Positions 1-12,139 of a DNA stretch of 64,000 nt are shown here, in pieces; positions within the stretch are counted from its first letter, which is position 1, and every line of letters begins with the position of its first letter. A program made the translations under genes and the position numbers. Location of the stretch: positions 81,955,135 to 82,019,134 of the forward strand of contig CM035166.1 of assembly GCA_020205615.1 (NCBI GenBank), given 5' to 3'. This DNA comes from Panax quinquefolius (taxonomy: Eukaryota; Streptophyta; Magnoliopsida; Apiales; Araliaceae). Under the pieces are notes generated by a model. It ran no database searches, had not been told where the DNA came from, and saw only the letters and a list, made by a program, of their open reading frames with translations.

Positions 1-480
1 ACGTAAAGCCACGAGATGACTTTGAGCGCATCCATGAATTAATATTTCATTCTTTGAGACTCATTTCAATAATTAATCCACATCATCGAATCATCCCCAC
101 TTCTGAGGGCGAGGATATTCATTAGTATCACGACCACAAATTATCCCATACACTTCTGACGAAGATAATTGTGTATTCATTCTGAGTTATGATTATCTTA
201 GAATAATCCGTGGTCATAATCATACCAAGTTCATCTACCACTCTGAAGACCGAGATGACTTTCAACATAATATAAACATGAGGATAATGATATAAAGAAT
301 CAATCAAATGAGATAAAGGATAAATATTAAACATTTATAATATAATTTATCCGAGATTCAAGAATATCCCCATGTTATCAATCATTTAATAATCTCATAA
401 TCTAATAACATTAATATTATAACAATATTTTAATCACTTCTTAAATTTATAAACAATTTATCTTAATTGTTTACACTTTA
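1..480 (-). repeat. Chromovirus LTR fragment
   Basis: This stretch resembles the R-U5 part of the complete LTRs in the window (for example 15080-15400). It shares the clauses on 'cacatcatcgaatcatcc', 'ggatattcattagtatcac' and 'catgaggat'. Neither LTR terminus is present. It lies left of, and in the same orientation as, the decayed gag-pol remnant at 1490-3119. It could be part of the same old element or a separate fragment. Confidence 0.6.
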
Positions 481-1489
481 CCATATAATGCATTTAATCA
501 TTCAAAAATGTCATACTCATAAGATATCATCACCAATTATCAAATCCCTCATCAAAAAATATGCATATACTATATATAGGATTCTCTAGCCATAAAATCC
601 TATTTTCAACTTTGTTACTTCACATAACATATTTAACTCATATGTTCGTAACTAAACTATTTTCATGAAAATACCAAATCAGCCCCAAAAATATTTCTTT
701 TCTGGGATTTAGCATAATATAGTCCCATAATGAAAATATATTTTTCTCGGAATTTTAAAATTTATTTACTATTTTTTAAAAATCAATTTCCATAATTCCT
801 TAAGAAATTAGCTACCTCAAGTTTAACTCCAAAATTCCCAAATCTTGGCAGGACCTTACACATGTTAACGTGAGCTTCAGTTTAAATTTCATGGTCATCG
901 GAGTTATAGAACTCGGTTATAGCGTTTTTAAATCGGAAAAACCTAAATATTGAAATAGTCATAACTTGCTCATTTTAAGTCGAGAATGAGCTCATTTTTG
1001 GACAGGAGGTACTTTATACCATATACTTTCATGTCCCAAAAGGCCAGAATTTTTCTCATAATTTAAGTGGCCGAAACAGCCTCTCTAAAATCATGGCGAG
1101 AAGCTTTTTCGGTTTTTTGCAGCTTTGCACTCCTTTGCTAAAATCAGTCCACACAAAATCTACAACACCTTTTCCAGTAATTCCACTTGGATTAGTTAGG
1201 TAACTCATAGATCTAACTCTAGGACTTGACCACATTCAAAAATTCAAAATATAATAGGAGATATGGTCAATTTAATTTCATATTACGTTTTTCACTAAAA
1301 TCGATTTTCAACTCTTTGTGATTTCTAAGAAACTTTCATGTTTTTACGTACTAACCAACATAACTCATCATAAAACTTACTAATACTTCATATACCCATG
1401 ATTTTCATTATTCCAATGCTTTTATTATGACTTTCATCATAAACCACGTAAAATTTATTTATTTAGTTGAAGAAATATTTGAGGTTTAA
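481..1489. repeat. Second repeat family, copy 1 (LTR-like)
   Basis: No gene is seen. About 790-1390 is a diverged copy of 7170-7620: both contain 'ggacaggaggtactttata', 'catgtcccaaaaggcc' and 'tccacttgga' in the same order. The block has no ORF and is unrelated to the chromovirus LTR family. The best guess is an LTR or UTR piece of another gypsy element. Confidence 0.5.
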
Positions 1490-2270
1490 GAAATGGGTTT
1501 TTATCTTTGGGGTTGATACAAAATTCGATTTCACGCTCTAGGGTAGGCTAGGAAATCTTCAAGAATCGTCAAGAAATTTATTAATGATAGAAATATCATT
1601 CAAAGCATTACTCTTATCCAAGACTTGGATAGTACGTCACATTGATACCAGCTGTGACTTCTATCCCTTAACCTAGATAGCACCTCACAATGATACCTAT
1701 AAACTTGCCATCTTCATTCGCCTCTGAGAAAGTCCGGCGGTGCATTCCACACAAGGAAGTCAACGACAACGAAAGGTTCGGAGCTCTTTTCTTATGGCTT
1801 GATATAATGATGATTAACTTTAGGGTTTGGTTACTTTGAATTAAGTATAACGGGTTGGTTATGAATATAAAAGCTAACAACCTTACGAAAAGCATGATGA
1901 TTAGCTAACCAATTGATTCCTAAAAATCACATCAAAGGCAAGTATTTTCAAAAAGATAAGATCGACGAAGTAGCGTGAAAATGTTTATTTGAATCAACAA
2001 GATTTAAAAATAGTAAGCGTAACGAAGGCTCCTACTAACGAAGTTTCAACCGATAAGTCAAAGTTTAACTTCTTGAGTCAAATTTAAGCGTTGAACACAA
2101 CTAGGTGAAATAAAAAGTGGGTAGAACTTGTATTGAATAAAGTATAGATTTCGCATTAATTTATAATTAACTTACGTAATAACCCGTTCGGTTTCTAAAT
2201 AAACGCTCTCGCTTAAAATTACCGAGTTTGACTTTACTATAGGGTACATTCCACCCTTAAGTGCTTCTTC
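1490..2270 (-). pseudogene. Decayed chromovirus gag-protease remnant
   Basis: At nucleotide level this matches the protease and late gag part of the better preserved chromovirus at about 20100-20800. The stretches 'agctaacaaccttacgaaaa', 'atcacatcaaa' and 'aacgctctc' are shared in the same order and strand. It has no long reading frame: it carries many indels and an unrelated insertion around 1620-1770. The internal region continues to the leader at 2946-3119 and the LTR at 3120, so the element pointed left. It is far more decayed than the nested copy and is clearly dead. Confidence 0.6.
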
Positions 2271-2945
2271 ACATTCTGATCCATTATTTGAATCATTATT
2301 CTAGATCCATATCGAATTCGGGTTGGCCAGCTATGCATGAGGTAATTAGAATTCGATGTTAAATTCTCCAATTCTTGTCCAAAAGCAAAGTCCATTTCAT
2401 CTATTTTGGCTTTATTGGATCGGACGTCTTTTCTACACTATCAACCGCGTTGTGCGGCTTTTACCCATGCATCGCCTATTCTCCTTCGTTCGGTTGTTTC
2501 TTCTTTTAGGTGATATTTGATTTTAAATTCTCGATTCCAACTTTAATATCTTACACCACCAAAGCGTGATTTTGTTCGAGCATCACATATCGGGTAACCC
2601 AATTTTGAATTGTTGTATCCCTTTGTTCCACGACCATTTGCGTTCTTCAACTTTGTTCTTCTAGCTCACGAACACGATTTTGTAATTCTAAGTTTTGATC
2701 ATAAATTTCTTCTAACCAATTCTCCTCGGGTTCCTCTTCTTCCTCTTCTTCCTCTTCTTCCTCACTTTCAAATTTGCTACCTCTGCAACTAGCTCGGGTG
2801 CGACAATTAGTTCTTCATTCACTCACACGTGGATATCTCTAATTTGTTCCTCGTCGACCTTTGCATTAACTTTGATTAGTGATTAAAGGTGTCTGGCGGT
2901 CACATTCACTCCATTGTGAATATTTTCAATTTGCCATTTCAAACA
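2271..2945 (-). other. Unassigned stretch with acidic coiled-coil remnant
   Basis: This interval replaces most of the gag seen in the related element and is not recognised. On the minus strand about 2620-2775 encodes a run of eleven Glu residues (from a CTTCTTC-type microsatellite). It is followed by a Glu/Leu/Asn-rich stretch compatible with a short coiled coil, and then a stop. Flanking frames are closed. It may be the remains of a different gag or a foreign insertion. Confidence 0.35.
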
Positions 2946-3119
2946 ACGCCACAACACTGAGGGTTAATTAATATATCAAATATTATCCCTATACTCGTGA
3001 GACCAATTAAATACCAAATAAACTTAGGTAGGTCATACTAGCGAAGGAATTTCCGTCTCTCCCCTCCTAGTTCTTATCTCACATCTTAGCAGGATCATAT
3101 CCTAAGCTACGATACCTGT
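2946..3119 (-). other. Chromovirus leader with damaged primer-binding site
   Basis: This aligns closely with the leader of the nested element at 21950-22117, including 'aggtaggtcatactagcgaa' and 'gtctctcccctcctagttct'. The primer site at 3106-3117 reads GCTACGATACCT, where the intact copy has GCTTTGATACCA (complement of the initiator-Met tRNA 3' end). The site is therefore mutated. It abuts the LTR at 3120 and shows that this LTR was the 5' LTR of a leftward element. Confidence 0.65.
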
Positions 3120-5520
3120 TGTGGCGCCCCCAAAATTAGATATCGTCACCCGTCTTGAGTCGCCACTTACATGGTACATAAATTCAAATCAACTTACTAA
3201 TATAAGCGTAGGTGTACAATCGACATAAACTATGAGTTTGAATACAAATATTGTCTACTAGATATTATACAAACTCAAAAGGAGTCCTCATTACAACTAT
3301 TATCACACTATTTCACGAGAATAGTGAGGACTATTAATGCTATCCTCTGGACCATTACTTCGTTCCCAGGCTTCGTCGGCTATGTTCTCATTTCACGAAG
3401 AAAACGGTGAAAGAAAAGGTGAGCTCAACTAGCCCGATAAGAAATATTATGACTAAGATAATGCGAGAATAAATTATCATTAGCCTTCAGTGATGTTAAA
3501 GCGATAAAATACTGATAGACAACCGGTTTAAGCTGCGGGTGGAATAAGCAATCCATTAAAAAGTCAAGTAGAGAATAAAGTCTACTATCTTTTAGGTTTT
3601 AAAGGTTTTCATCAATTTTTATATTTGAGACTCGACAATAATAAACCACCACATCTAATCATCCATGTACCACGGTCGAGGATTTTCATCAAATTATCAA
3701 TGGTCATGACTATCTAAGAATCACCCTGGTCATAATCATACCAAAAACTATCCATCAACTGCATTACGAGCCACTTTGAGGACTTTTGTCACATCATTTA
3801 TATCAAGTCGTGATTATCTAGAATGATCCACGATCATAATCATACTAAGTTCATCTATGCACGTAAGCGAAGATAACATAATATAACATGAGGATGATGA
3901 CAATGACATAATAATTCAATAAAACAAGTTCAAGAATTATTTAATCCATGAATTATTAACGTCCAAATTGTCGACATAATCTTTGTTTACGTAGAGTAAA
4001 ATTCAAGAATGATCGGAAGAATATTTCCATGAAAGATCTTTGGATGAAAGCGCAAATATCGAGGATATTCTACTAATTTCATGGAGTATAGAAGTCAAAG
4101 TTTTAACTTATTTGGGTATAATAAAGAATGGAATAACAAAAGAAATCACCGTGCATGCGGTACTTCGCATGAGGCGAGTTATTCAACATAATAATAATAA
4201 CGGAACGGTCGGGTGAAATTCACGCAAGCGAGGATGTTCAACCAGAATAATAAAGATGGAACCCGGATCCGGTGTAAAAACATGAGATAGGATATTCAGC
4301 GAGAATAATAAAAGCGGAACCGGTCCGGTGTAAAAACACTGTGAGCGAGGATGTTCAGCGAGAATAATAAAAAGCGGAACCGGTCGGTGTAAAAACACAG
4401 ACAGGATGTTCAATGAGAATAATAGAAGAATGTCACCAAGTATAGGGTAAGCAGCGTATCTGAGGTTATTGAGCAGAATAATAAGCAATGGAATAACATA
4501 AGGATTTCACCAAGTATAGGGTATCTGGCGTATCTGAGGTTATGTATAGGGTATGCCACTTTTACAGAGTTATTCAAGCAGAATAATAGTGAATGGAATA
4601 ATGAAGTTCTCTTCAAGAAGAAAGAATAACACACACTACTAGTAAAAGAAGCTGAATATAGAAGTAGTGAAGTAGCAGAATACTCTTCTTCTTTCTATAA
4701 CTTTTCTCTCTATAACTTCTCTCTATAATTTCTCTCTAGAGTTTTGATGAATTAGTAAGAAAATAATGAAGGAATGAGCTTATTTATAGAAAAATGGAAT
4801 GCATAGTAACTAATCCATGAGCGGTCAGATTGATTTACTTTAATCGGCGGTCCATATTTAAAGAAAAATCTTTTAAATAAAATATAATATATTCTATTTA
4901 TATAAAAACATTTTACTATGCAAACACTATGCAATACTATGCAAAACACTATGCAAAATACTATGCAACACTATGCATAATAAAATATAATATATTCTAT
5001 TTATAGAATAACTTTAATAAAGTATTCTATTTTATATAAAAGATGTTTACATTTTATTACGTTAATAATCTGAATAAAACAAAAGCGTCATTATCATTAT
5101 AATAATTCATATTATTAATTGTGATAATGGAATCAATGAGTGACTTCTCACATAGGCATCGATAATCAATACTGGTGTGCTTCTATGCAACCCACACGTA
5201 TTCTTTGTACTTTTACTACTAGAGTAGTTCAACAAGTATCAGCGGTAAAACTTCCGCCGTTATTTGATAAAATATTTTTGTCGTTTTCTCGATCAAACAA
5301 TAATTACATTGTGGGGTCCACCAATGATTGGTAGTTATGCGAATATTCCTGCTAAAATAGAATATTCCCAGGCCAATCGAATATAATATAACCACTTGCA
5401 TACTTTGCAAAATTTATAAATACTACCCACAACTATAATATTATCTCAAATTCACACCACAATATTAAAAAATTATTTCGACCAAATTTAAATCTTTATT
5501 AATAAAATCGGGGTCTCACA
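3120..5520 (-). repeat. Chromovirus 5' LTR (leftward element)
   Basis: On the plus strand it begins TGTGGCGCCCCC and ends GGGGTCTCACA. These are diverged versions of the TGTGACGCCCCC and GGGGTCTTACA ends of the family. It is about 2.4 kb. From right to left it contains U3, a TATA box near 4785, and a transcribed leader with degenerate tandem repeats (about 4120-4480). A leader and primer site lie on its left. Confidence 0.8.
4780..4789 (-). promoter_or_regulatory. LTR TATA box
   Basis: Plus-strand TTATTTATAG reads CTATAAATAA on the sense strand. It occupies the same position as CTATAAATAG in the other LTR copies, just upstream of a pyrimidine-rich leader. This is the probable U3/R boundary region. 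Confidence 0.6.
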
Positions 5521-5869
5521 ATTGTGCTTTCTTTTACACAGCGTGGTCAGACATTACTTTTAACATCGGTTATTTCAGCAGTTAACGGTAAAACTTCTGC
5601 CATTATTTTCATAAAAAAGATATTTCTATCGTTTTCTCACTCCGATAATAATTTCGATGTGGGGTCCACCAATGATTGTGTCATTGTATGAATATTCCCT
5701 GTTAAAACGAATATTACCCGACCAATCGAATATTTTATGACAACTTGCATACTTTACAAAATTTATAAATACTACCCACAGCTATAACATTATCTCAAAT
5801 CTACACCATAATATTAAAAAAATATTTAGAGAAAATTAAATCTTTATTCATAAAATTTGGGGTATTACA
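5521..5869 (-). repeat. Duplicated LTR U3 end
   Basis: This repeats the last ~340 bases of the preceding LTR: both contain 'tggggtccaccaatgattg' and 'aaatttataaatactaccca', and both end in a GGGGT..TTACA-like terminus. It is a second, partial U3 terminus directly behind the first. A tandem duplication, or a remnant of an adjacent insertion, would explain it. Confidence 0.65.
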
Positions 5870-6769
5870 CAAAGGATCTAGAACTTCTCTTCTCGAGTAA
5901 CTATCAAAGATTTACTTTGATATACCCAGGTGTATCAGATAACCATAAAGATTAAATCATACCCCTCTGCAAGTACTTAGAGCGGCCAACTCCTTGTACC
6001 CTATATTATGCATAATACTCAAAACACGCGCAATAGCCGAATATACGACCAAAAGGTTTCCATTTATATAAAAAGGTTGTTCTTCTCAGTCTTACAAATA
6101 GAAGTTGTATTAACAACGAAATACAATGATTTTAATGTCTAATCACTTCTCTTCTCTTCTCTTCTTAAACCTATCAAGTTCTAACAAATGTTCGTCTAGC
6201 TAGAACAATTAGCTAAGACATTTCCCAACACGATTCAATAATAGACAGGAATTATCTGTACTATTAATAATAGCTTCTACGGATGTAAGTATCCAACAAC
6301 AATTATTTTCCAAGTATATTCTCAGAATCACTAATTCAATTTGAAATAATAAACATGCACTAACTGCGAATAATCAACAATAAATTCTTGGACGTGGTCT
6401 AATCAACAATAATTAACCACCATAGTATTTAAACAGATATAACTCAAGGTTGAGTTAGGAAACTTGCTTGATTCGTTGACTACTGCTACACAATTTACGT
6501 TAACTTCTTTTGTAATACCTATCATTAATAAGATTGGTCTTTTAATTAGCATATCATACTTTGTATCATAATACAATTATTTTATCAATCAATTATCTAA
6601 CACTTAATCACATAAATAAATATTAGATAACAACTTACAACATTAGCATTATTATCATCCTTTGATAATTCATTAATCACTATATCATATCCATTATGAT
6701 TTAACACTCGCTTTTTCATTTCATAAGTTATTCTTTAATATCTAATAAGTCAAATACGAATCCAGCATC
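5870..6769. other. Non-coding interval
   Basis: No ORF, RNA gene or recognisable element end is seen. The sequence is AT-rich, with a short TCTTCTCTTC-type pyrimidine run near 6150. Confidence 0.4.
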
Positions 6770-7030
6770 CCGGATTCTAAATCCAGCAACCAAAGTGCCA
6801 ATCCAGCAGACTGGATTCCAAATCTAGTATCTAGATAGTCAATCCAGCAAACCAAACTTCAATCAAGTAAATTGGATTCCAAATCCAGCAACTAGATTGC
6901 AATCCAGCAAGCTGGATTCAACATATCATCAATTCGATAAACTTCTTTTCAATCCAGCAAGCTGGATTCATCAGATTTCTCAATCCAGCAAACTGGATTC
7001 ATTATCCTTCAATCCAGCAAGCTGGATTCC
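6770..7030. repeat. Palindromic AATCCAGC/GCTGGATT repeat cluster
   Basis: About eleven copies of AATCCAGCA or a close variant occur in 260 bases. Many are arranged as AATCCAGCAAGCTGGATT, a near-perfect inverted repeat of 8-base arms. Spacing is irregular (about 20-60 bases), so it is neither a simple tandem satellite nor a CRISPR array. The last four copies are the best preserved. Confidence 0.7.
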
Positions 7031-9107
7031 ATTTCCTTTTCAAGAAAATACCAAATCAACTTATTATTTTTCTATCCTTTATCCAAACACATATACATAT
7101 ATTTCATACACAAAAAGTATTTTTCCAAAATTTTCCAACTTCCTTTAATATTTTTCAAAAATCATTTTTAGTGTGTAGCTTAAGAAATTAGACATTTCAT
7201 GCTCAACTCTAGAAATTCCCATCTCTTGGCACAATCTTATAATTGTTAACGTGAGCCTCCAGTTTAAATTTTGTGGCCATCAGAGTTATAGAACTCCGAT
7301 TATAGCCATTTTCGTCCGAAAATCCCAAAAATTGAAATGGTCATAACTTGGTCATTTTAAGTCGGAATGAGCTCAGTTTTGGACAGGAGGTACTTTATAC
7401 CATATAATTTCATGTCCCAAAAGGCCGGAATTTTTGTCACAAATTCAGTGGCCAAAACAGCCCTTACAAAAACTTGGGCAGTAGCTATTTTAGAAAAATA
7501 AGATTTTCGTACTTTCTAAAAATAATCCATACAGAAATCTACAACTCCTTTTTTAGTGATTCCACTTGGAGATGTTAGAAAACTTATCATAGTTTCCTCC
7601 CAAAGTTTTCCATAATTCTTGAATGTCTGAAAAATTACTAAACTGCCCCTACTCTTGACTGTCCAAAATAGTCTGTTTTTCCTTAAGAGACACAAAACTA
7701 TTTTTGCTAAATAAGTCACTACGGACTGTGTACTCAACATTTTTGAGTGCTACCACTTGGGTTTAGTAGATAACTTACATATCTAACACCTCTCTTTGAT
7801 GGATTGCAAAAAGAATGTGTAGATCAAAAACGGTGGAAATCCAAATTACATAAAAATTTGAGGGTTTATAAACTAGAAAATCACTTTTCTTTACTTTTGA
7901 TTTCCAAACAAATTAACACCCAATATTGATATATCTAAACAATAAACACTCATAAACATATATATTCATAGTTTTAGAGTTTAGAAACATAGTTTCAAGA
8001 TTTGATTTACAATAATTAAAAATTACATAAACAAAAGGGGTTTATACCTTTGCTTGATTTTCTTTCTCCTTCAAAATATGAGATGGATCTTGGGTGTATG
8101 AAGATCAAAGTCTTCTCTTCTCTTCTCCTTCTCCTCTTGGAGCTGCCGAATGATAGCTCTCTCTCTCTCTTCTCTATACTCTCTCTTTCTTTCTTAGTTT
8201 ATGTTAGATAATAAAATGAAAAGAAAAAGATAAGACTTAGATTTTTTTCTTGTTTGTTGGAAAAGTAAGTATAGATATATTTGGTATATCTATCCCTAAT
8301 CTACCAACATCTCTAGCTCTTCTCTCTCCCACTCAATTACCAAGTGGTTGCTTTCAAGCTTGAACAAAAATGTTGGCAAAATAAAATGATGACACATAGG
8401 AGTAGGTTGGAGTTGTTCACCAACTAAAGTAAATAAACCACATTCTTCCCCCTCCTTTTTCTTCTCTAATGCTCTTCCACTTGGCCAGTTATTCTCCCAA
8501 TTTTGCTTTCTTTTTATCTCTTATTTAGTATACAAAAGGTCCAACATACCCCCTCTCAATTGGGCTAAAAGTTGGGTCACTCCTTTAATTCTTTTGGGCT
8601 TTCAAATTTAGTCCTTTGGGCCATATAAATTTACACAGTCCAACACTCTTAATATTACCATTCCCTAATTATTTAATTAGGATTTTTATTTCCTCAATTA
8701 TAACATAAATCCTTACTCATGCACATTTATTTCCTTAACCCAATTAGACTTGCTATAATTAGGTTATAAAATTAATTAACTGAGATGTATAAACTAAATC
8801 TCTTAGAATTAGTATATATTTTATATACTAATATTCTACCGTAACATAACCCTTAAGTTATTCAATTTTTCATTCCTAATTTATAATTAGGTTACCTTAG
8901 CTTCTCTTATTTGTTTATAATAAACAAATAAAAACAAACACATATTATTCATATGCATTTATCAACATATAACAATATACAAAACCATAAAAGTCTTTCA
9001 CACAAATTTTTTTAAATCTATACCTTATTTTCATTATAGGTCTTATTATTCAACCTTTATTTAATCAATTAAGATTTTATTAATCGTATAAATTCTCGGG
9101 TTATCAC
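7031..9107 (-). repeat. Second repeat family, copy 2; probable LTR
   Basis: It shares a ~450-base block (7170-7620) with 790-1390, and its pyrimidine-rich stretch near 8100-8200 resembles a transcribed LTR leader. It ends in CTCGGGTTATCACA at 9107. On the minus strand this reads TGTGATAACCCGAG, a plausible LTR start beginning in TG. The left boundary is unclear and no internal coding region is attached. It could be a solo or truncated LTR. Confidence 0.45.
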
Positions 9108-10567
9108 AACTGCCATAGGCAGCAGCCATGTGCCTATCATGGCCAATTCTTTAATTTGTTGCTTCAAATTCAAATGTTCCTTTATATCCCTTTTTAAATA
9201 TATTACACCTAACATATAGCAATATTTGTAGAGATTATAGCACCACCATTTTAGTTTTAATTGGCTACACAAAACAGCCCTTACAATGACCTTGTTTCCT
9301 TTGGCTTATAGTTTGAGTTGTGTTTCAATTTGGCATGCTTATTCCCTCTGACTATAACCTCATATAGCATACTAATTTGTCCCAGCTCTTAATTCGTTCT
9401 AGTAATCGATTTTTAATCAAAACAATTCATAGTAGTTAATAGAAGTCCATATTAATATAGCCATAGCATAGTTGTCAATTTAACACTCATGCTAACAGAA
9501 ATCCCACATAACCATTAACCTTGGATACCACTGTTACATATTTTGTAAGGCTTTTGATTTCACATACTTAAATAACATTTCAATGATGTTGCTCCTACTG
9601 ATTAGTAATCAATGGCTACCTTAAAACACTACTAATACTAACAGTATAGCAGCTCTTTATGTTACTTTAGGTTTATTTTATAAAAACATAATCTTGAATA
9701 CTAACCAACTAATCACAATATGTATATGCAACCTTTTAGCATGCTTGATACCTTAATAATAATATATGGTTTATTCGATATCCTCTTACTCTAAATCACA
9801 GTTAGCATACATAAATACTAAATCTGTCCTTAGCTTGGCAAATTATCAAACACATAGAGTGCAGTTTACATACTTACATATACTACATATTTTCTTAGCT
9901 TATTGTCCCCAGCCATATGGCTTAAACAACAACAAGCATAGTACCATACTTAACAGTCTCAATCACAGAATCCAGAATAGCATTGAAACAGTCATGATGT
10001 TAATTAATTCAATAGCCATCCTAACCATTTAACAGTTCAGTTGCTACCAGGAATGAATGGGAAAGATTAGAAGGGACAAAATTGGCTTACCTTGTTGATT
10101 CGAAGGTTACTAGTGGTTTGAGCGCTGCCCAGTTCCCCCTCCTTCTCTAGCCGAAACTTTTCCACTCACACTCTATATAACTGATATTGATATAGCTTTT
10201 AGTCTCTGCTAAGTGGTGAAGCTAAATTAGGCAATAAGCTTGGCCTTTTTTATGGCTGACCATAACTTCTTCTATTGTTAATCCTATCACCTCTAGTTGG
10301 CCCCTACACAGCCACCCTGAAGTTCCCAGCCATCCTTCCTAGTCTAGCTCACATAGTCCCTTAACAGCCACCCTAGAAGACCCTAGTTTATCTGCTATGC
10401 CTTATCCTCTGCAAGTTTATCTGACCTGTTATTTGTCTGCTAACTAAACTAAATTACCTGCTAACTATAACCAACATCATATAATCACTTATTCACGTTT
10501 GAACTGAAGCAGTTCCCTTTTCTCCTTTTAATGGGCTGCTGAAATGGACACTCAATTAGGTTGAGTA
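9108..10567. other. Non-coding interval with candidate minus-strand promoter
   Basis: No convincing coding sequence is seen. On the minus strand, about 10185-10090 carries TTATATAG, then a ~75-base GA-rich stretch, then CAACAAG|GTAAGCC, which looks like a plant splice donor. No coding exon follows, so this is only a candidate 5' exon of an unknown transcript. The interval ends exactly at a CACTA terminus. Confidence 0.3.
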
Positions 10568-10840
10568 CACTACAAGAAAAAGGCCTTATTCCGACGGAAT
10601 ATTCCTTCGGAAATAAGCCTATTCAGTTGAAAGTAGGATATTTCCGACGAAAATTTTTGTCAGAAATTCGGTCGTATATAATTGCGTCGAAGATAAGTTC
10701 CATCAAAAACTTCGCCGGAGTTTTCTTATCTTCGACAAACTTATCTCTGACGGAAATGCGTCACAAATAAGATATTTACGACTGAATAAGTAGGACGAAA
10801 CTTTTTGTCAAGTATAATATTTCTTATGTTCGACGGATCT
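10568..10840 (+). mobile_element. CACTA (En/Spm) transposon terminus
   Basis: The stretch opens with CACTACAAGAAAAAGG, the classic CACTA terminal inverted repeat. The next ~260 bases are packed with short direct and inverted copies of TTCCGACGGA- and TCGAAGATAAG-like motifs, as expected of subterminal transposase-binding repeats. It then runs abruptly into the C-terminal part of a Tat integrase near 10840. No matching second terminus is visible, so this is a truncated end. Confidence 0.75.
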
Positions 10841-11725
10841 GGTTGTCAAGAACCTTTTTCAAGACCAAGTCATGCTCTTTGAATTATCGTAGCCGGACTT
10901 TTCTGTTATACGATCTGGTGATCCTCTGTTGGTATAACTTACCATGGAAGATGGTTGCGGCCCGTCTTTCATCTATTAGAGACAATTGGTGGTACCGATC
11001 TTGTAACCATTGGTCTTTATCCAGCTAAGCATCTATCAACATTCTGAAGGATTCCATTTCCACTTCTATGGGGAGCACTGGTTCCATTCCATAGGTTAAT
11101 GAGTAGGGGTTTCCCCAGTGGAAGTGCGCATTGACGTTCTGTAGGCTAATAGAGTTAGAGGCAATAAGTAAGGCCATCCTTTGTGATTGGCGGTCATCTT
11201 TTGCATGATCTTTTTGATATTCTTATTAGCCACTTCAACAACACCATTCATCTTTGGACGATAGATGACGGAGTTGAGATGTTTGATGTGGAATTCACTG
11301 CATAACTCCTCCATCATTTGGTTGTTGAGGTTTTTGGCATTGTCTGACACAATCACCTCTGGTTGTCCATATCGACAAATGACATTGTTTCTGATGAAAC
11401 CAATGATAACTTCTTTAGTAACCCTGGGGGAAGAGGCTGCTTCTACCCACTTGGTGAAGTAGTCGATCATGGTGAAGATAAACCGATGCCCATTACTAGT
11501 TTTGGGCTTGATGGGCCCGATCACGTCCATTCCCCACATTGAGAAGGGCCAAGGCAAACTCATATTGTGGAGCTCCCTTGGAGGGGCGTGGATAGCATTC
11601 CCATGAATTTGGCATTGGTAACATCTATTGACGTGATCATCACAGTCACCCTAGAGAGAGAACCAGTAATGCCATGTTCTTAGGATTTTCTTGACAAGTA
11701 GAGGGTCGCTCATGTGTGGGCCACA
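10841..11725 (-). pseudogene. Tat integrase (broken)
   Basis: This encodes the integrase that would insert element cDNA. The zinc-binding region at about 11720-11600 shows paired His (HGGVCGPH) and CYQC. The catalytic core spans 11563-11096: it shows WGMDVIGP (first Asp), IVSDNAKNL (second Asp) and MNGVVEVANK, where the expected catalytic Glu is replaced (family: NGAVEAANK). Beyond 11096 the frame shifts. The C-terminal part continues to about 10840 (VEMESFRMLIDAQLDKDQ region), where CACTA sequence truncates it. At least one more in-frame stop lies in the linker near 11650. Confidence 0.75.
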
Positions 11726-12139
11726 TACTCCACCATGAATTTCATCCATGAGCCTCTGAGCTTGGTCTTTGTCCAGACATCTCAGAAGACCTAGTCATGC
11801 ATCTCTTTTGTAGAGTGCGTCTTCGCTCAGGTAGAATTTCATTGCCATTCGATGGATCCGCTTTCTTTCAGCCTAACGCACCTCAGCAGGTGTAGATATA
11901 TCTCGCATATACTCCTTGATGTCCTAGTACCAAGGGTGTTGGATGGGAGGTAGCTCATCCGATACTTCTCCAATGTAGTTCACATAGGCTGGAGCCTTTT
12001 GTAGGGTAAATGTGATACTTGGCATGTCTTATTTATCAAGTATGTTGATCAAGGAGGCCAAAGCTGCTAATGAATCCGCAAAGTCATTCTTATTCCGAGG
12101 AATGTTGAGGAAGGCTATTTCTTCAAACTCCGAAGTCAT
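11726..12139 (-). pseudogene. Tat pol linker between RNase H and integrase
   Basis: Minus-strand frames give short colinear pieces such as KFYLSEDALYKRDA and LGLLRCLDKDQAQRLMDEIH. These are typical of the region just before the Tat integrase zinc finger. Stops and frameshifts interrupt it. No separate gene is present. Confidence 0.5.

Noticed and set aside
4183..4488. 101-residue minus-strand ORF with internal repeats
   Set aside because: It is the translation of the LTR leader tandem repeats; sister LTRs have different frames.
6770..7030. CRISPR-like array
   Set aside because: Repeats are short, irregularly spaced and partly single-armed, in plant DNA with no cas genes.
9766..10032. 88-residue plus-strand ORF
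   Set aside because: It shows no recognisable motif, no neighbours in frame and AT-driven composition; chance is the simplest explanation.
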